Of a stretch of DNA of 64,000 nt, positions 6,254 through 13,984 are shown one piece after another (positions within the stretch are counted from its first letter, which is position 1; every line of letters starts with the position of its first letter). A program made the position numbers and the translations under genes. The notes under the pieces are model-generated. The model saw only the letters and a program-made list of their open reading frames with translations. It was not told the DNA's origin and did not search any database. Source of the stretch: SCUN01 sp046598935 (GTDB lineage: Bacteria > Acidobacteriota > Vicinamibacteria > Vicinamibacterales > SCN-69-37); the NCBI GenBank assembly GCA_046598935.1, contig JBKJHW010000046.1, positions 26,346 to 90,345 on the forward strand. The letters run 5' to 3'.

Positions 6254-7426
6254 CTATGAGCCGGATTTGGCGCGTTCGATCGCCTTCAGCAACATGTCGT
6301 CTCGGGCCGGGGCCGGCTCGCCAAATTCGATCGCGGGCTCTTCGACGTTCACATCGGGCTTCACGCCGCGCTCGAGGATCGGCGTGGGCTCCGCGTTGAT
6401 GCTGTAGTAACGGCGATACGTCATCCACAGACCGTGGTTTTCGGGAAGCCGAACGAGGCGCTGTTCGGCGGCGAGCCCGGCCGTGCGTTCGCCGACCAGT
6501 TCCGCGCGCTTGTTGCCCGACAGCGCCGCCGCAAACACTTCTGCGGGTCCGGCGGTGCCGAAATCCTGCAAAACGACCACGCGCATCTTCAACGCGGAGG
6601 CTCCCGACATCGAGCCGATGTTTTCCTTCGCCGTGGCGTCCCGCCCGGCGCGCGTTGCGACCGTGCCCATGCCGATAAATACCTGTGCCGCTTTGATCGC
6701 TTCCTCGTACGCGCCGTCGGCGACGCCGCGGATGTCGATCACGAGCGCCTTCGCGCCGGCCTTCTGCATCGCCTCGGCCTGGCTGCGAAGCGCAGTCGAG
6801 GTGGCGCCTGCCGTCGAGAACGTCTGGAGGCGCACGACGCCGACCTGGTCGCGGATCTCGGCCTTCACCGCATCGGTGAGCTTCTCGCGCACGAGCGAAA
6901 CTTCGTGCGGCTCGGCCGCGTTCCCGCGAATGATCAGCACGCGAACGCTCGAGCCGACGGCGCCGCGCAGGAGCCGCGTGCCCGTAAACGCCGACATGTC
7001 GCGCGTCGGCGTGTTGTCGATCGCGCGCACGAAATCGCCGCTGCGGATGCCCGCGCGAGCCGCCGGCGAGCCGTCGCGAACGCCGAGCACGCGCAGGTAG
7101 AACTGCCGCGTCACCACGAGCCCCGTGTCGCCGTCGCCAAGCGGCGTCTTGTTGTCGATGAGCGCCACTTCCGCCGGCGGGAGATACGCGCTCGACGCGT
7201 CGAGGCCTTCCGCCAGCCCCCGCATCGCGCCGTCAAACACCTTGTCCGGATCGACGTCCTCGACATACGCGCCGTTGACGAGCGACACGACATCTTCGAA
7301 CACGCGAAGATGCTCGAACCCTTTTTGAGGAACCGCCGGCGACGCACCGATCAGGCCGCCGACCGCAGCCACGATGACGAGCGGGGTCGAGAGGGCGACA
7401 AGGAACCAGCGCGCTTTTGAGCTCAT
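6254..7426 (-). CDS. S41 (CtpA-like) protease homologue, catalytic dyad lost
   Basis: 390 residues from the ATG at 7424-7426. An N-terminal membrane segment (WFLVALSTPLVIVAAVGGL) is followed by the small helical N-domain, a PDZ domain (about 100-190, with GSPAARAGIRSGDFVRAIDN) and the S41 peptidase fold. In active CtpA/D1P enzymes the dyad is the Ser of GTAS-ASE and a Lys 25 residues later in YGKG. Here the segment reads GTAGPAEV and TAGLAAE: Ser is Gly at about residue 293 and Lys is Leu at about 318. The fold is otherwise intact, so I infer a non-proteolytic, periplasm-facing PDZ protein, perhaps a scaffold. It is followed by 187 nt without a clear gene and preceded by the phosphatase lipoprotein (13-nt gap), which is likely in the same operon. 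Confidence 0.85.
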   Translation of the reverse strand: MSSKARWFLVALSTPLVIVAAVGGLIGASPAVPQKGFEHLRVFEDVVSLVNGAYVEDVDPDKVFDGAMRGLAEGLDASSAYLPPAEVALIDNKTPLGDGDTGLVVTRQFYLRVLGVRDGSPAARAGIRSGDFVRAIDNTPTRDMSAFTGTRLLRGAVGSSVRVLIIRGNAAEPHEVSLVREKLTDAVKAEIRDQVGVVRLQTFSTAGATSTALRSQAEAMQKAGAKALVIDIRGVADGAYEEAIKAAQVFIGMGTVATRAGRDATAKENIGSMSGASALKMRVVVLQDFGTAGPAEVFAAALSGNKRAELVGERTAGLAAEQRLVRLPENHGLWMTYRRYYSINAEPTPILERGVKPDVNVEEPAIEFGEPAPARDDMLLKAIERAKSGS

Positions 7427-7439
7427 GCCTGCTCCGATT

Positions 7440-9548
7440 CTACTGTTTCCACAAGGGCTTGCCGTCGATCGTCTTCGGAATCGGGACGCCGAAGTGCTGA
7501 AGGACAGTCGGGGCAATATCAATGATGTTGGGCGTGCTGGTTAGAATCGGGCGATTTGTGATCAAGACACCGGCTGTCGTGGCGAAGTCATACCCGCCGT
7601 GGTCGCCCGACCACTTCTGGGTGTTGTTGTAGACGATCCCCTTTGGCGTGCCGCCCTGGGCGGTCTGCCACGACACGCGGTAGCCGTCCTCGAATCCCAA
7701 CTGCAGGTCCGGCGCGTTGCCGATGTACTCGCCCGCATAGATATCGTCTCGCTTGTAGACGTTGCGGACGATGTGCTGCCTGGTGTCCGGATCGATAAGC
7801 CCGGCCTTCAGCGTGTTGACCATTTCATCGGCCAGCGCGACGTATTCGGCGCCGGGACTGACGATGCCCTCGCCCTCGCGCCCGCGCACGTTGAAATAGA
7901 TCTGGCCGAGGCCCATCGCGTACGCGCGCGTCTTCGACCAGTCGACATTCTCCCAGAACGTGCCGCCGCCGAACAGGTCATCGAGCTTTCTGTCGCGCGA
8001 TTCACCCTGGCCCTTGAGGACCATGTAGCCCTGCTCGACGAGCCAGGTGTTCACATTCACGGCCTTGTTCCAGGAATGAAAGCCGTGGTCCGAGACGATC
8101 ATGATTTCGGTGTCGGGGTCGAGATGCTCTCGGACCTCGGCGATGAAGTTGTCGGCGCGCCGATAAATTCTCAGGATCGAATCGCCATACTTCGCCGCGT
8201 CGGCGGCGTTGTAGAGCGGCGACGTCGTGTCGCGGTAGCGCCACATCATGTGCTGCACGCGATCGGTGGACTCGATCACGCCAACGAGCACGTCCCAGTT
8301 GCCTGCGGTGAGCCGGTTGAGAATGACCTGCGCGCGGTCGTCGAATGCCTTGTAGAGGTCGTCCATGAACGTCTTCTCGTCCATGCGCCCTTCGTTGAGC
8401 GGCCACGTGGCTTCGGCCCAGCCAAGCGTGCGGAACGGGCCGATCTTCTTGTAAATCTTCTCGGCGAAGTCTTCGGGGTACGAGATCGGCGTCGGCGCGG
8501 CGTCCGGCCGGAAGTTCACCGGCGACACATACAGCTGGAGTTCGTTGCCCGCGTTCATGACGAGCAGCTGCACCATGCCGTGCACCCGCATCATGAAGTT
8601 GATGTCGAACCGCACGTTGACCCACTGGCTCCACTCCCCGGCCTTGAGCGTCATCTTCTCGCCGTTGAGATTGATGAGCGCCTGGTTCGTGCCGCGCGTC
8701 CACGTGATCGCGAGCGGCAGCGACGTGTGCTCCCTGGCTTTCAGCTCGCCGATGGCCGTGCGGTCCGCGTCCGAGAGCGAACTGCCTTTGTCATAGAGCG
8801 CGTCGATCTTTTTCTTGATGAGCGGATTCGGCGGGCCCTGCAGCTCGGTCTTCGCCGTTGTGCCGTCGAACGACAGACGCTTCAGAATGCCGCCGAATTC
8901 CGTGTCGCCTTCTTCGTAGCGGCTGAGGTCGGTCGCGAAGTAATAAAAGGTGCCCATCGTGCCGCGAATGTCCGGCAGTGGGAGGCCTGACAACAGCTCG
9001 CCATTCGGCACCGTCTCCGGCGGAAAGGTCACCGGCACTGTGAGTATGCTCGCCGGCACTCCAGCCTTGCCCGCCGTGACCCAGAAACTCTCGCCGCCGC
9101 GGATCGACTCGACGCGCGGTCGCGCCACGGGAATGCCGTCGAGCCACGAGCTGCCGGGCAGGCTGCGGATAAATCGCACCTCAGCGAGCGATCGCGCGGG
9201 GATGCGGCGCACCATGCCGAGATCGAGCACGTAGTTCGATGTGTCGCGAATCAGAAAATCGTAGATGTTGTGTTTGCCCGGGTTGACGCCAGTGGCAAAC
9301 GAGGCCCACGCTGTCGGCGACTCGGCCGACACCGTCGTCCCGAGATCATAGAGCCCGCCGCGCTCGGCGAGCTTCTTCATGTTGGGCAACTGGCCTTGCG
9401 CCATGAACTCGCGGACCAGATCCGGGTCCATGCCGTCGAATCCGAGAATAACGAGCTTGTTCTTACCCGTGTGCGCGGGAACTTTGTTCCCGCCGCATGC
9501 GGCCAGCGCCGCGGCTGCCAGCGCGATGAAAACGAACGCCCTTTTCAT
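7440..9548 (-). CDS. Alkaline-phosphatase-superfamily lipoprotein (type I phosphodiesterase/nucleotide pyrophosphatase-like)
   Basis: 702 residues from the ATG at 9546-9548; the open frame continues upstream only through palindromic repeat DNA. MKRAFVFIALAAAALAACGG is a lipoprotein signal with lipobox LAAC, so it is anchored in the envelope. The metal site of the superfamily is seen as LVILGFDGMDPDL (first Asp), a Thr nucleophile candidate in ESPTAWASF, IVSDHGFHSWN (Asp/His) and a late His in KWSGDHGGYDF. Such enzymes hydrolyse phosphoesters or nucleotides, or transfer phospho-groups; the substrate cannot be told from sequence. A Shine-Dalgarno (GGAGG region AATTCTTCCTCC reversed) overlaps the end of the family A palindrome just upstream. 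Downstream is the inactive S41 protein. Confidence 0.88.
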   Translation of the reverse strand: MKRAFVFIALAAAALAACGGNKVPAHTGKNKLVILGFDGMDPDLVREFMAQGQLPNMKKLAERGGLYDLGTTVSAESPTAWASFATGVNPGKHNIYDFLIRDTSNYVLDLGMVRRIPARSLAEVRFIRSLPGSSWLDGIPVARPRVESIRGGESFWVTAGKAGVPASILTVPVTFPPETVPNGELLSGLPLPDIRGTMGTFYYFATDLSRYEEGDTEFGGILKRLSFDGTTAKTELQGPPNPLIKKKIDALYDKGSSLSDADRTAIGELKAREHTSLPLAITWTRGTNQALINLNGEKMTLKAGEWSQWVNVRFDINFMMRVHGMVQLLVMNAGNELQLYVSPVNFRPDAAPTPISYPEDFAEKIYKKIGPFRTLGWAEATWPLNEGRMDEKTFMDDLYKAFDDRAQVILNRLTAGNWDVLVGVIESTDRVQHMMWRYRDTTSPLYNAADAAKYGDSILRIYRRADNFIAEVREHLDPDTEIMIVSDHGFHSWNKAVNVNTWLVEQGYMVLKGQGESRDRKLDDLFGGGTFWENVDWSKTRAYAMGLGQIYFNVRGREGEGIVSPGAEYVALADEMVNTLKAGLIDPDTRQHIVRNVYKRDDIYAGEYIGNAPDLQLGFEDGYRVSWQTAQGGTPKGIVYNNTQKWSGDHGGYDFATTAGVLITNRPILTSTPNIIDIAPTVLQHFGVPIPKTIDGKPLWKQ

Positions 9549-9553
9549 GGAGG

Positions 9554-9624
9554 AAGAATAAACGACATCGGGTGTCGTTTTCGCCCGCATTCCTCGAAAA
9601 CGACACCCGATGTCGTTTATTCTT
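9554..9624. repeat. Family A palindromic doublet filling a divergent intergenic region
   Basis: Units at 9560-9580 and 9598-9618 in opposite orientation. With flanks, 9554-9583 and 9595-9624 form a perfect 30-bp inverted repeat with an 11-nt loop. It occupies nearly the whole space between the divergent phosphatase gene and ruvX, where both promoters and both ribosome-binding sites should be. Confidence 0.92.
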
Positions 9625-9630
9625 TTCGCT

Positions 9631-10068
9631 GTGAGATTTGTCGGCATTGATTACGGCAATCGGCGTGTCGGGCTCGCGATTTCGGACGCGACCGCCATGC
9701 TCGCGCGGCCCTGGCAGGTCGTCACAACCGACGAGCCCGACCCTGCGAATTCCGCCGCGATGATCGCCGACCTGATGCCGCGCCTTGTGATCGACGATGA
9801 CGGCCTCGACGGGATCGTCGTCGGGCTGCCGCGCCGGCTGGACGGCAGCGACAACGCGCAGACGCCGAACGCGCGGCTCTTTGGCGAGGCGTTGGAAGTC
9901 ATCACGGGGATTCCGGTGACGTTTCAGGACGAGCGGCTCACGAGCGTCGAGGCCGAGGCGCAGCTGGCCACGCGCGAGAAGGACTGGAAGAAGCGCAAGC
10001 TGCAGATCGACGCGGTCGCCGCGGCCATCATGCTGCAGGATTTTCTCGACGCGCGAGTCCGCGGCTGA
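9631..10068 (+). CDS. ruvX: Putative pre-16S rRNA nuclease / Holliday junction resolvase-like RuvX (YqgF)
   Basis: 145 residues from a GTG at 9631 (reading VRFVGIDYGNRRVGLA). An in-frame ATG at 9610 lies inside the palindromic repeat and would add seven residues, so the repeat may have supplied a start codon; neither start has a good Shine-Dalgarno. The RNase H-like fold is shown by GIDYGNRRVGLAISD, GIVVGLPRRLDGSDN and the metal-binding ERLTSVEAE and DAVAAAIMLQDFL motifs. YqgF-family proteins trim the 5' end of 16S rRNA in E. coli. mltG follows with a 1-bp overlap, a common arrangement. Confidence 0.94.
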   Translation: MRFVGIDYGNRRVGLAISDATAMLARPWQVVTTDEPDPANSAAMIADLMPRLVIDDDGLDGIVVGLPRRLDGSDNAQTPNARLFGEALEVITGIPVTFQDERLTSVEAEAQLATREKDWKKRKLQIDAVAAAIMLQDFLDARVRG

Positions 10069-11069
10069 TGCTGCGCAGACTCACACTGCTCGCCGTCGTG
10101 CTGTGTGTGTGCGGCGCCGGCGGCGCGTGGTGGGCGTGGAGTCAGTTCGACACGCCGTACCGCGGTTATTCCGATCCTGAAGTGTTTGTCGACCTGCCCA
10201 CGGGCTCGTCAACGGCGGATATCGCCGGACGGCTTTCGGCGATGGGCGTCGTTCGCGATCCGCTGATGTTCCGGCTCGCGGTTCGGGCGGCGAAGGCCGA
10301 CCGGCACTTACAGGCCGGCGAGTACCGCTTCTTCGACGCGTCGTCGCCGAATCAAATCATCTCGCGGCTTCGTCGGGGCGACACGTTCAGCCACACCGTC
10401 ACATTCCCGGAGGGTCTGACGATTCGCGAGATGGGCGCGATTTTTGAGCGCGAAGGGCTCGGCACCGCGCAGGAGTTCATACGCGCGGCGGCGGATCGAG
10501 CGTTGATCGCCGATCTGGATCCGGCCGCGAAGAACCTCGAAGGCTTTCTTTTTCCGAGCACATATTCGCTGCCGCGCCGCGCAGGCGCCGCCGGCTTCGT
10601 GCGCGCGATGGTCAAGGAATTCAGAAACAATATTTCGGCCGAGCCTCTGCCCGACGGCATCGCATCGTTGCGCGATCTCGTCACGCTCGCGTCGATCATC
10701 GAGAAGGAAACTGGAAACTCCGCGGAACGCGCGACCGTTGCCGCCGTGTACCACAATCGCCTGAGGATCGGCATGCCGCTGCAGTGCGATCCGACGGTGA
10801 TCTACGCGATGATGCTGCGCGGGCGCTGGGACGGCAATATCCGCAAGCGCGATCTGCAGATCGATTCGCCGTACAACACCTACAGGTACCCGGGGCTGCC
10901 GCCGGGCCCGATCGCCTCACCGGGCCGCGCGACGCTCGATGCCGCGCGACGTCCGGCCGACGTGAACTATCTCTATTTCGTCAGCCGCAACGACGGCACG
11001 CATGTGTTCGCGCGGACGCTCGACGAACACAATCGAAACGTCCGCGCTTTCCAGAGATTAAGGAATTAA
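10068..11069 (+). CDS. mltG: Endolytic murein transglycosylase MltG
   Basis: 333 residues. MltG cleaves nascent peptidoglycan glycan strands at the inner membrane. It has an N-terminal membrane anchor (LTLLAVVLCVCGAGGAWWAW), a LysM-like region and the YceG domain with LFPSTYSLPR and the catalytic Glu in ASIIEKETGNSAER. QCDPTVIYAM and SPYNTYRYPGLPPGPIASPG are further family signatures. It directly follows ruvX. Its TAA stop (11067-11069) lies inside the left arm of a family B palindrome, so the repeat has fixed the C-terminus of the protein. Confidence 0.96.
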   Translation: MLRRLTLLAVVLCVCGAGGAWWAWSQFDTPYRGYSDPEVFVDLPTGSSTADIAGRLSAMGVVRDPLMFRLAVRAAKADRHLQAGEYRFFDASSPNQIISRLRRGDTFSHTVTFPEGLTIREMGAIFEREGLGTAQEFIRAAADRALIADLDPAAKNLEGFLFPSTYSLPRRAGAAGFVRAMVKEFRNNISAEPLPDGIASLRDLVTLASIIEKETGNSAERATVAAVYHNRLRIGMPLQCDPTVIYAMMLRGRWDGNIRKRDLQIDSPYNTYRYPGLPPGPIASPGRATLDAARRPADVNYLYFVSRNDGTHVFARTLDEHNRNVRAFQRLRN

Positions 11070-11108
11070 AGTCGGGAGTTAATTTGTAATTAACTCCCGA
11101 CTTTAATT
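11064..11108. repeat. Family B palindrome at the mltG stop codon
   Basis: 21-bp perfect arms (11064-11084 and 11088-11108) around a 3-nt loop, with core GTCGGGAGTTAATT. The left arm supplies the mltG stop. It lies between the convergent genes mltG and nadK and could act as a two-way transcription block, although the arms are not followed by a U-run. Confidence 0.9.
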
Positions 11109-11177
11109 GTTTCCAGTACGCTCGCCGCGCCAGCCGGATGGCTGGAAAAGACCAAGAAAGAGCAATTAGCGGCAATT

Positions 11178-11214
11178 AATGTCGGGAGTTAATTGGCAAT
11201 CAACTCCCGACTTT
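11178..11214. repeat. Second family B palindrome, downstream of nadK
   Basis: GTCGGGAGTTAATT (11181-11194) pairs with AATCAACTCCCGAC (11198-11211), one mismatch, with a 3-nt loop. It is the second copy of the family in the 167-nt mltG/nadK gap; the 69 nt between the two copies hold nothing recognisable. Confidence 0.85.
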
Positions 11215-11236
11215 CTCTTCCTGGGTTAACCGGCGG

Positions 11237-12058
11237 CTAGCCCCAGTGCAGCTTTTCGCGAAGCATGTCGAAGTGGCTCCGGGCCGACACCCGCACGAGC
11301 CTGAGCGCGCGCGGCGCCCGCGCCACCGTCACGACGTCCCCGTCCTCGAGCTCGACGCCGAACTGGCCGTCGAAGGTCGCGACGATGTCGGACTGCGGAT
11401 CGATCTCCGGCGTGAGCGAAACCGTCGCCGTCGCCGGCAGCACGACCGGCCGATGACTGAGCGCGTGCGGAGCGATCGGCGTCAGCAACATCGCGTCCAC
11501 CGTCGGCATCACGATCGGGCCGCCGGCCGAGAGGTTGTACGCTGTCGAGCCGGTCGCCGTGGCGATGATCACGCCGTCCGCTTTGATGTGCGTCACCGGC
11601 TGCGCGTCCACCGCGACGTCCACTTCGATCATGCGCGACAGTTTGCCGCGCGTGACGACGATGTCGTTGAGAGCGAGACGGTCGGCGATCGCGCGTCCGC
11701 CGCGAATCACCTTGCCCTGAAGCATCAGCCGCTCTTCGGTGCGCGACTTGCCGTCGAGCACCGCTTCGAGGGCGCCGAGCATGTCGGCCCTGCCGACTTC
11801 GGTGAGAAAACCGAGCCGGCCGAGGTTCACGCCGAGCACGGGAATGTCGAGGCCGGCGGCGGCGATCGACTGCGCGGCGCCGAGCAGCGTGCCGTCGCCG
11901 CCGAACGCGACGATCAGCTCGAGATCGGGCGTGAGCGTGCTGGTGCGTTCAAGCAACTCGACCGGGCGGCCGCGCTTCGTCAGCCACAATGCGGCTTCGC
12001 GCTGCGCGTCGGCAGCGTCTTGTGATTCTTCGCGAGCGATCAGGCCAATGCCAGGCAC
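11237..12058 (-). CDS. nadK: NAD kinase
   Basis: 273 residues from a GTG. It phosphorylates NAD+ to NADP+ in the cytoplasm. The family motif is at VAFGGDGTLLGAA and the NLGRLGFLTEV and ATGSTAYNLSAGGPI motifs follow, ending with the beta-sandwich domain (HALSHRPVVLP, ATFDGQ). The start overlaps the tlyA end by 19 bp, so the two are coupled. It is the last gene of a minus-strand run that begins at hsp20 or xseA. Confidence 0.95.
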   Translation of the reverse strand: MPGIGLIAREESQDAADAQREAALWLTKRGRPVELLERTSTLTPDLELIVAFGGDGTLLGAAQSIAAAGLDIPVLGVNLGRLGFLTEVGRADMLGALEAVLDGKSRTEERLMLQGKVIRGGRAIADRLALNDIVVTRGKLSRMIEVDVAVDAQPVTHIKADGVIIATATGSTAYNLSAGGPIVMPTVDAMLLTPIAPHALSHRPVVLPATATVSLTPEIDPQSDIVATFDGQFGVELEDGDVVTVARAPRALRLVRVSARSHFDMLREKLHWG

Positions 12059-12792
12059 AGTAGGAATTCCTTGTTGCCCTCGGCGCCTTCGATCGGCGAG
12101 GGCGCCAGGCCAACGCGTTTCAATCCTACCGCAGCGGCCGCGCGCGTCACGTCCTCAACGACACGCGTGTGCACAGCCGGATCCCGCACGATCCCGCCCT
12201 TGCCGACGTCGTCTCTGCCGGCCTCGAACTGCGGCTTGACCAGCGCGACCACCCGGCCTCCGGGCGCCAGCAGCGCCGGCACGACCGGAAGAATGTGGGC
12301 GAGCGAGATGAACGACACGTCGATCGTCACGATGTTGAACTCGCGCGCGTCGTCCGGCAGCTGCGCGGGCCCGAGGTAGCGCGCGTTGACGTGCTCGAGC
12401 ACGATGACGCGCGCATCGGTGCGCAGCTTCCAGTCGATCTGGTTGTGGCCGACGTCGAGCGCGACGACCCGCGACGCGCCGTGATGGAGGAGCACATCGG
12501 TGAAGCCGCCGGTCGAGGCGCCGATATCGAGCGCCACGGCGCCCGTCACATCGACGCCGAACGTCTCGAGCGCGTGCGCGAGCTTCAAGCCGCCGCGGCT
12601 GACCCATGGGTGATCCGGCGCCTTGAGCTGAATCTCATCGGCATCATCAACGGGCGTGCCGGCTTTCGAGGACGGCTTACCGTTGACGGTGACTTGATTC
12701 GCGAGAATCAATGCCTGCGCGCGCTCGCGCGACATGGCCAGACCGCGAGCGACAAGCGCGACGTCGAGACGGTTACGTGCCAAGAGCTTCAA
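12040..12792 (-). CDS. tlyA: TlyA-family 16S/23S rRNA 2'-O-methyltransferase
   Basis: 250 residues, apparent TTG start. An N-terminal S4 RNA-binding domain (RLDVALVARGLAMSRERAQ, about residues 8-65) is joined to a FtsJ-like Rossmann methyltransferase with SAM motif LDIGASTGGFTDVLL and the DVSFISL motif. The K-D-K-E type set seen in these enzymes is plausible. TlyA methylates ribosomal RNA and in Mycobacterium affects capreomycin sensitivity. The nadK overlap and the ispA-xseBA neighbours are the common order for this gene in many bacteria. Confidence 0.92.
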   Translation of the reverse strand: MKLLARNRLDVALVARGLAMSRERAQALILANQVTVNGKPSSKAGTPVDDADEIQLKAPDHPWVSRGGLKLAHALETFGVDVTGAVALDIGASTGGFTDVLLHHGASRVVALDVGHNQIDWKLRTDARVIVLEHVNARYLGPAQLPDDAREFNIVTIDVSFISLAHILPVVPALLAPGGRVVALVKPQFEAGRDDVGKGGIVRDPAVHTRVVEDVTRAAAAVGLKRVGLAPSPIEGAEGNKEFLLCLALA

Positions 12793-12830
12793 CCTTGGAG
12801 GGCCATGGAGGGCCGTGGAGACTCAAGTGA

Positions 12831-13742
12831 TTAGCTCTTGCGTGCAATCGTCCACTCGGCGATCTCCGGCAAGCGCCCGTCGAGTTTGGCTTCAGCCAGG
12901 ATCTGTTTCGCGCGATCGATGCATGCGACGGCCTGTCCGCGGGCACCGTCGACGCCGAAGCGCGACACGAACGTCGGCTTGTCGCCGGCCGCGTCTTTCC
13001 CGGCCGTCTTGCCGAGGTCTTCGCTCGACCCTTCGACGTCGAGCACGTCATCCATGATCTGAAATGCGAGGCCGACATTGGTCGCGTAGCGGACAACAGC
13101 TTTCTCGGTGGCCTCGTCTCCGCCTGAGAGAATTGCGCCGATCTGCGCGGCTGCGCGGATGAGCGCGGCGGTTTTACGGTCGTGCATGAGGTTGAGTTCT
13201 TTGTCGGTCAGCGGCGTGGCCGGGAAACTCGGCACGCGGCCCGCAGCCACCAGATCGACCGCCTGCCCGCCGACCATGCCGTCGGCGCCCGCGGCATGCG
13301 CGAGTACGCGCGTGGCTCTAAGCGCGGCTTCGGCCGGCTGCGCCGAAGCGATCAGGAAAAACGCCTGCGTGAGAAGGCCGTCGCCGGCCAGCACGGCAAG
13401 GCCGTCGCCATGGATGACATGCGTCGTCGGCCGGCCGCGGCGAAGGATGTCGTCGTCCATCGCCGGCAGGTCGTCGTGCACGAGTGAATAGGTGTGGACG
13501 TATTCGAGCGCGCACGCGCCAGGCAGCGTATTGGTGATCGCGTCGTCGAGCGAGCCGCCGTCGCGGGCGGTGACGGCTTCAGCGGTTGCCAGCGCGAGCA
13601 CGGGGCGGAATCGCTTGCCGCCCGCCAGCAGGGCGTACTTCATGGCGGCGATGATCGGGAGCGGCGCGCTTTCGGGGAGCCGCTGCTCGAGTGTCGCGTT
13701 GACGCTGGTGCGCAACGCATCCAGTGTCCGGAACATCGTCAC
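12831..13742 (-). CDS. ispA: Polyprenyl (farnesyl/geranylgeranyl) diphosphate synthase
   Basis: 303 residues. It condenses IPP with allylic diphosphates to C15 or C20 chains for quinone and cell-wall lipid carriers. The first Asp-rich motif is at HDDLPAMDDDILRRGRPT with the two-residue insert typical of bacterial FPP synthases, and the second is DDVLDVEGSSEDLGKTAGKD. The GKRFRPVLAL motif binds diphosphate. It overlaps xseB by 4 bp. Chain length cannot be fixed from sequence alone. Confidence 0.94.
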   Translation of the reverse strand: MTMFRTLDALRTSVNATLEQRLPESAPLPIIAAMKYALLAGGKRFRPVLALATAEAVTARDGGSLDDAITNTLPGACALEYVHTYSLVHDDLPAMDDDILRRGRPTTHVIHGDGLAVLAGDGLLTQAFFLIASAQPAEAALRATRVLAHAAGADGMVGGQAVDLVAAGRVPSFPATPLTDKELNLMHDRKTAALIRAAAQIGAILSGGDEATEKAVVRYATNVGLAFQIMDDVLDVEGSSEDLGKTAGKDAAGDKPTFVSRFGVDGARGQAVACIDRAKQILAEAKLDGRLPEIAEWTIARKS

Positions 13743-13984
13743 TCTTTGTCGGCGAGCGTGGCGGCGTTCTTGAGCTCGCCGCGGTCGGTCAGCACTTCGA
13801 TGCGGCGCTGCGCCTCGCCGAGTTGCGCGTGGCAGAAGCGGGATAGCTCGACGCCGCGCTCGAAGAGGGCGAGGGATTTGTCGAGCGCGAGGTCGCCGTC
13901 CTCGAGCTGTTTGACGATTTTCTCCAGCTCGGCGATTGCGCTTTCGAAATCCTTGATTCTGGGTGGTGTTGGGGTCTCAGCCAT
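13739..13984 (-). CDS. xseB: Exodeoxyribonuclease VII small subunit
   Basis: 81 residues, the normal size. IKDFESAIAELEKIVKQLED followed by LALDKSLALFERGVEL is the family signature, predicted to be a helical hairpin that binds XseA. The start overlaps the xseA end by 8 bp, and the stop overlaps ispA by 4 bp, so the subunits are translationally coupled. Confidence 0.95.
   Translation of the reverse strand: MAETPTPPRIKDFESAIAELEKIVKQLEDGDLALDKSLALFERGVELSRFCHAQLGEAQRRIEVLTDRGELKNAATLADKE

Noticed and set aside
9549..9647. 33-residue N-terminal extension of the phosphatase lipoprotein
   Set aside because: It translates palindromic repeat DNA and would bury the lipoprotein signal peptide.
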